A stretch of 64,000 nucleotides of DNA, from positions 132,336,522-132,400,521 of the forward strand of contig NC_089490.1 of assembly GCF_036850765.1 (NCBI RefSeq). Reading direction: 5' to 3'. Numbering within the stretch: the stretch's first letter is position 1; each line of letters begins with the position of its first letter. Of this stretch, positions 59,821 to 64,000 are shown one piece after another. A model generated the notes under the pieces. The model was given only the letters and a program-made list of their open reading frames with translations, was not told the origin of the DNA and searched no databases. This DNA comes from Saccopteryx bilineata (lineage: Eukaryota; Chordata; Mammalia; Chiroptera; Emballonuridae). Position numbers and translations under genes: made by a program.

Positions 59821-60380
59821 GTGCTTCCAGCATTACATCGTCCAAGGACTGACTTTCACATGGACAAGTCCACACATTGTAATTCTGACAACTCACTCCC
59901 ACTGCACCACTCAACCTACCTCACCCAATCAGGGACTTTCTACTCAAATGGGACCAACACCTATCTGTGTCTCCTTATTAATTGTTCAGAAACCTGTACC
60001 CTAACCTATCTCACCCCAAATATCAACCTAATCCCACCCCATGAGCCTTTTTCAATTCCTAGTACACTACCCATCAATCTAAGGACCAAACGAGCTATAC
60101 AGGTAATTTCTCTTCTTGTTGCTTTAGGAATCTCTACAAAAGTAGGTCTAGGGGCAGGGGAACTGGCCACTGCCCTTATTTCTACTCTCTCTCTCTCTCT
60201 CTCTCTCTCTGAAGCCTAGCAAATTTGTATACATGGAATCAGTGGTTTCACACAAACTGGGTATCTTGACTATTGCCTTTCATTAGTCCACTCACTCTCC
60301 TATTTATTTTTCTAACTTTTGGACCCTGCCTCTTACGTTTGTTTACTAGTTTCTTATAGAACCACATGCAGACCTTCACC
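59821..60380 (+). pseudogene. Env remnant: end of surface unit, cleavage site, fusion peptide, anchor
   Basis: 132 codons open from 59821. The later part holds a furin-type RTKR site at about 60085-60096, directly followed by a hydrophobic glycine-rich fusion-peptide-like segment. At 60184-60212 the frame runs into (CT)n and stops. A hydrophobic anchor-like sequence can be read beyond it (about 60.25-60.36 kb). The TM ectodomain, including the CX6CC region, is missing, so it is not functional. Confidence 0.75.
60184..60212. repeat. (CT)n run replacing env sequence
   Basis: About 14 CT units located just after the fusion-peptide-like segment. Confidence 0.9.
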
Positions 60381-60551
60381 AATCAGAAAATTGGAAAAAT
60401 CTACCTAACCCTACACACCAACTCTGAAACCTGCCCTCATGAAACAGAAAAATCTGAAACCCTATATCAGCAAACCTCCTAAATCCTATCTTTCAACCCC
60501 TACAGGTCCCCTAACCCTAAAGCTCTCTCGTATCTCTGAAGAACTAGGAGA

Positions 60552-60935
60552 ATGAATAGCATTCACCTCTTAATGCTTCTCAGTCTTTTTACCCTTCACA
60601 TAGTAAGGGAACAAGATCGCTGGGTCTTCTTGGCTGAAGAAGAGCCTACAAACAGACATGAAACATTTCTTTTAACTCAAACTAACTGCTCTCTCCAGGG
60701 CTGCCAGGAAAGAATATCTCTGACTTTACCATGGAAGAACTTTCACCCACCTCCCCCCCCCCATACAACCCTCCTTATCTCTGCATTCCTAATCTCCAAA
60801 TACTTGCCCCCTTCTTTATCAAGTTCCTACAGGCCGGGATGAGAGAAATCTCCAGGATTACCTACAATCAAATGCTCCTACACTCCTATTCCCCAATACC
60901 CCAAGGAGAACTTCACGAGGGAAATATCAAATAGG
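60552..60935 (+). pseudogene. Unrecognised ORF piece between env and 3'LTR, signal-peptide-like start
   Basis: 96 codons (60552-60842), beginning with a basic-poor hydrophobic stretch MNSIHLLMLLSLFTLHIV that looks like a signal peptide, then TNCSLQGC with cysteines and a possible N-glycosylation site. A second frame continues to 60934. It may be a displaced env amino-terminus or an extra provirus gene. I do not recognise the product. Confidence 0.45.
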
Positions 60936-61078
60936 TAGGGATGACAACAGGAAGAAGCTGCCCCTCAGCCTGAGAAGTTCCCTCCTGAATGTTCTCCAAA
61001 CCCCCTTCCTTTTAACTACACATACTCAGTCCTTCTAAAACTTACACCAACAGGTTCCCTGTCTCTAAAAATCTCCAC

Positions 61079-61402
61079 ATGTTCTTCCATTCAAGAGGAA
61101 CCAGACCAGCACGTCTCATGAGGCTCACCCAGGAGACCATGTATCACCATGTCACCCTGTTCAAACAATACTCGCAACAAGCAACTAACAATTATTACCT
61201 CACAAAATTTTTTTACTTCCTCACTCAGGTTTTCGAAGACATCGCCTGGTTCAGACCTTACAGCACGGAAATTGACGACCTCCTTAACTGGATGAGGGAC
61301 TTGGCTTGGCAAGGTTCCCTTCTTAAGTTCTCTCCAGAAGAAGCAATAATTTTCCAATTTTTTCTCCTGTTTCTTCTCGTTACCTCTCACCGTATATTAT
61401 AA
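61079..61402 (+). pseudogene. Unrecognised 107-codon ORF before the 3'LTR
   Basis: Open from MFFHSRGTRPARL. Its middle (EIDDLLNWMRDLAWQGSLL) is amphipathic and loosely resembles the amino-terminal region of some class I env proteins; it ends in a hydrophobic stretch. Its location after env is unexpected. No firm function. Confidence 0.45.
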
Positions 61403-61448
61403 AATTAACAACTGCCTTTCTTTTATATGTAACCACAGAGTTGAGAAA

Positions 61449-61816
61449 TGATAGATATGTGTATTCCAAACTGCCCTCTTGATGTTCTGCTTATCTGTCA
61501 AACCTCACCTTTACTGGACTATTGCCCCTGAGACAGAGGAATTCCAAAAAGCTGACAAGCCGCCCCAAGGAGGGGCTCCGGACATACCAGGACTTTTGAT
61601 TCAACACTCACATGCTCCAAGCCCCCCAAGGGGGAGCATTCCGGACATTCCAGGACTTTTGCCTCAGTATCCCCTCAGGCTCTCCCAAACACTGTATAAC
61701 CCGCCCCTAGTCTGTAACGGGCACTCTTCTCCCCTGAGAAGTGCCCGGCAGGGTTCCTTTCTTGCTTTCAATAAAGCCTGTTACTCTGGTCTTTCGGACT
61801 ACCATGAATTCCAACA
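61449..61816 (+). repeat. 3' LTR of the plus-strand provirus
   Basis: Same structure as the 5'LTR, including CAATAAAGCC, and ends GAATTCCAACA followed by the ACATT duplication. Confidence 0.95.
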
Positions 61817-62036
61817 ACATTATTTCCATTTTATTTGTATTTAAGTCTGAATGATGTTTTATTTTTAAAAAATGACCAGATTCCCTCTGTTACATCCATC
61901 TAAGACTCACTCTTGACGCTTGTCTGGGTCACAGGATACATTTATCCGTCCCACCCTAAAGATCTGTCCATGAAAATATTTTCTGACATTAAACCGGTCT
62001 GTGGCCCAAAAAAGGTTGGGGACCACTGTGTTAGAG

Positions 62037-62423
62037 AGTCTACAGTTTTTTTCCTATTACTGTGGTTACCGCAGGCTCCTGGAGGCTCAGTGAAAAAGAG
62101 CCTCAGCCTAGTTAGTCCATAAGGTTCAGGACCTCGGAGCCTACCTTGGCAGCTTGTAATTTAGGACACTTATTTTTTAATGTCCTTCCTCTTTGCAAAA
62201 TGAATATTAATTCTTCCTAATTTGATTCTAATTTTTTCTTTTATATTCTTTTCCTTGCCTTTCTTTCCTGGGAGCCCTTTTTCCCTGTGTGAATTAGCCT
62301 CCTGGAGTGCTGCTATTACTACCTTAGTAATCTTTTTGTCTTGCTCTTCCCTTACTGTGTCCCTGTTGTTAAAAACTTTCTGGGCTATAGCAACTAGCTG
62401 GGATCAATTTATGCCTTTGAACC
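62037..62423 (-). pseudogene. gag remnant (capsid end and nucleocapsid region)
   Basis: On the minus strand a QKVFNNRDTVREEQ segment (near 62.37 kb), then a charged stretch, then a decayed zinc-knuckle-like segment near 62.2 kb are typical for the gamma-type capsid/nucleocapsid junction. Several stops. Confidence 0.75.
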
Positions 62424-62947
62424 TGTAAGGCCAGGAGCCGCCATCGTGACCATTCACATGCAGGTTCCCATTGGATTCAGGCAGATGATAAAGAAATGGC
62501 GGAGTCAGAGGATGGGGGGCCATCCTATTTATTGGTGTCTCACCAAGACAGGCAAACCACAAAAGAAGACAAGGGAAAAGCAGAAAACCAGCTCTTCCCA
62601 TGAAGGGCAAGGGATCAGGGAAGCCCCTGCAATTGTGATAGCAGGAACTGTGTGTCCAAGCTCCTGGTCTGTCCCACTTTATAGTGTGGAAAACCAAAAT
62701 CCCTTAATCCAATATACAAACAAGGAAGTCTCCGATACAAAGTCACTTATCCAAGGCATAATTGGATTCCTCATGAGAGTGCACCAACCAGATCATACAA
62801 TCAGTCAGGGTGTGGGGAAAAGCTTAGTCCCAAAACCAAACCTCAGGCTACAACGACCTGGCCTGCTTATAGCCTGTCCCCCACACCCAATATAAGTCAC
62901 AAGCGAGCAAACATATATATCATGTTTACAAACTTATTTGACCAACA
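62424..62947 (-). mobile_element. Solo LTR of another retroviral family
   Basis: 524 bp, minus orientation, with ends TGTTGGTC...CCTTACA. A 5-bp target duplication (plus-strand GAACC) lies at 62419-62423 and 62948-62952. On the minus strand a TATAAAG box near 62680 precedes an AATAAA signal at 62528-62533. No internal provirus remains, so it arose by LTR-LTR recombination. Confidence 0.88.
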
Positions 62948-62952
62948 GAACC

Positions 62953-63420
62953 CTTCTATTTTCTGGAGTTTCCTTCTAATTAATGTCTGGAGCTGACTGG
63001 GCATAAAAAGCAAAGTTAACTACCCTAGTATTTTCTGGTGCTTTAGGGTCTAGAGGTGTATGGACTTTATAAGCTTTTTGTTCTCTCTTTAAGAAAACTG
63101 CAGGAGTTACGGAGGATCCTGAATAACTTCTGACACCTTAAACAAATTTATAGGTTTCTTAGTAATTGCCCTGATTTCGGCTAACAGAAACTGGTGAAAA
63201 GTGTTCAAAGCTTCTGGTCCCATAATGGTGTTAGGGTCCTATTTAGGCCAGAAAACCAAAAACACCTTTTTTGAGGTGATCTTGGTTGTCTTCCTTATCT
63301 CTGTTCATCCTCACATAGCAGCTTTTTATCACCTCAGTTTTGAGTTTTTCCTTAAGTCTTCCCCTTGGCTTTGGCTCCAGGTAAGAGGCAGTGATTCCCT
63401 GAGCCAAAGCAGAGGAGTAG
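62953..63420 (-). pseudogene. gag remnant (capsid, upstream part)
   Basis: Minus-strand reading gives a PAVFLKREQKAYKVHTPLDP segment (about 63.12-63.06 kb), the gamma-type capsid helix region, continuing across the solo LTR to 62.42 kb. Frames are broken. Confidence 0.7.
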
Positions 63421-64000
63421 GAGGGGCTATAGCAAGGGAGTGGCAGCCTGAATTCCTCCAGGGTGGTTTAAAAAACAGGAGGCTGTTTGGAAATGTAAAT
63501 GCCCCTGGCTTACTGAGCTACTAAAACCCTTTGTCCTAATTACCTGGCACAGCCATTGAGCCAAGAAGGAGGGTTCTTTGCTAGTCAATATAAAGGAACT
63601 GGTCAGGGTGCCTGGGAGGGGTAGGCACTGGGAGCTGCGCAAGGAGCTGCCACTTGGTGCTGCTTTTTTTTTTTTCCCCCCTTTCTGCCACTGTGGCTGC
63701 CACTGCTTGTGCTCAGCTGCTGCCTGGCTGCTTCCCACCACCTCCACCCCCTGCCCCCCGCGAGTAGGTGCCTAATGATAGTATTTTAGACTGCCTGTGC
63801 TTTTTCCTGGGTCCAGTTATTTTTTATTTGGCTAGTCTGCTCTAAGAGTTGGCTACTTTAATTCACAGAGAGTTTTTAATGTACCCTTTCTTGCTTGCTT
63901 TCTAGTCCACTTTGTCCTCTGTTGGGCGGATAAAATGTATTATGCTCACTTTGTTAAAGATGCCGTCACCCAGGTGATATTAATGTGTGTTGGGGGCAGG
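63421..64000. other. Probable upstream gag/leader sequence, not resolved
   Basis: GC-rich around 63.6-63.77 kb with a T12 run. No motif could be identified. By position it should be matrix/leader of the minus provirus or another insertion. Confidence 0.35.

Larger units (their letters stand above)
56574..61816 (+). mobile_element. Class I provirus with tRNA-Phe primer site, 5.2 kb, defective
   Basis: Two LTRs of 369 and 368 bp, TG...CA ends, 5-bp target duplication ACATT (56569-56573 and 61817-61821). Interior: primer-binding site, C/T-rich gag-position region, pol remnant, env remnant, and a further segment before the 3'LTR. The interior is only 4.5 kb, so large deletions occurred. The LTRs differ at roughly 23-24 sites by eye (about 6.5 percent). 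Confidence 0.94.
56484..62028. mobile_element. Short non-autonomous hAT, split by a provirus
   Basis: Perfect 15-bp terminal inverted repeats CAGTGGTCCCCAACC (56484-56498) and GGTTGGGGACCACTG (62014-62028), with 8-bp target duplication TGTTAGAG at 56476-56483 and 62029-62036. Removing the provirus leaves about 300 bp with no coding capacity. Confidence 0.95.
49640..64000 (-). mobile_element. Decayed gammaretrovirus-like provirus (host of nested insertions), 5' end beyond window
   Basis: In minus orientation, gag pieces (63.4-62.0 kb), protease, reverse transcriptase and integrase pieces (56.5, 54.0-51.1 kb) and an env transmembrane piece (50.6-50.15 kb) precede a 3'LTR (49640-50119). The domain order is that of a class I (gamma-type) endogenous retrovirus. 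All genes are broken by stops, frameshifts and deletions. It is interrupted by a SINE, two hAT transposons (one carrying another provirus) and a solo LTR. The 5'LTR is not seen by 64000. Confidence 0.88.

Overview
This window looks like mammalian, and almost certainly bat, nuclear DNA: large introns, AT-rich unique sequence and a very high density of young and old transposable elements. Three tRNA-derived SINE families recur, here called A, B and C. A has the head GGCCCTGGCCGGTTGGCTCA, B has GTGGCGCAGTGGATAGAGCG and C has CAGTGGATAAAGCGTCGACC. Together with recent hAT transposons they resemble the SINE/DNA-transposon set of rhinolophoid (horseshoe) bats. The order is fairly secure; the family is inference.

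The only host gene I can support is the 3' coding exon of ADRA1A (alpha-1A adrenergic receptor) on the + strand at 37911-38386. It carries TM7, the cytoplasmic helix and the C-tail. By gene structure, 1-37910 should be ADRA1A intron 1 and the sequence after about 38430 is 3'UTR or downstream DNA. The canonical receptor C-terminus is frameshifted exactly after a conserved alternative splice point.

Region by region: 1-2150 is an ancient L1 in minus orientation, cut by a young SINE. 3560-4830 is a SINE cluster. 5604-13444 is a full-length L1 (minus strand) with a 13-bp target duplication, both ORFs open (339 and 1275 aa), and a CpG-rich 5'UTR with about 240-bp tandem monomers. 13.4-37.9 kb is intronic sequence with about a dozen SINEs, MIR and old L1 fragments and several microsatellites. 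37.9-38.4 kb is the ADRA1A exon. 39-49.6 kb is non-coding with SINEs, two small hAT transposons, a MIR and a 3 x 26-bp tandem repeat.

49.6 kb to the window end is a nested pile of mobile elements. A decayed gammaretrovirus-like provirus in minus orientation (3'LTR 49640-50119; env, pol and gag fragments up to at least 63.4 kb) has been interrupted by five insertions. They are a family C SINE (51767-51963), a 2.4-kb hAT with a broken transposase (54011-56446), and a short hAT (56484-62028) that itself was split by a second, plus-strand provirus (56574-61816, tRNA-Phe-type primer site). A solo LTR (62424-62947) completes the set. Each junction carries a recognisable target-site duplication, so the order of events can be read directly. 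No intact retroviral gene is present. No rRNA, true tRNA gene or CRISPR array was seen.
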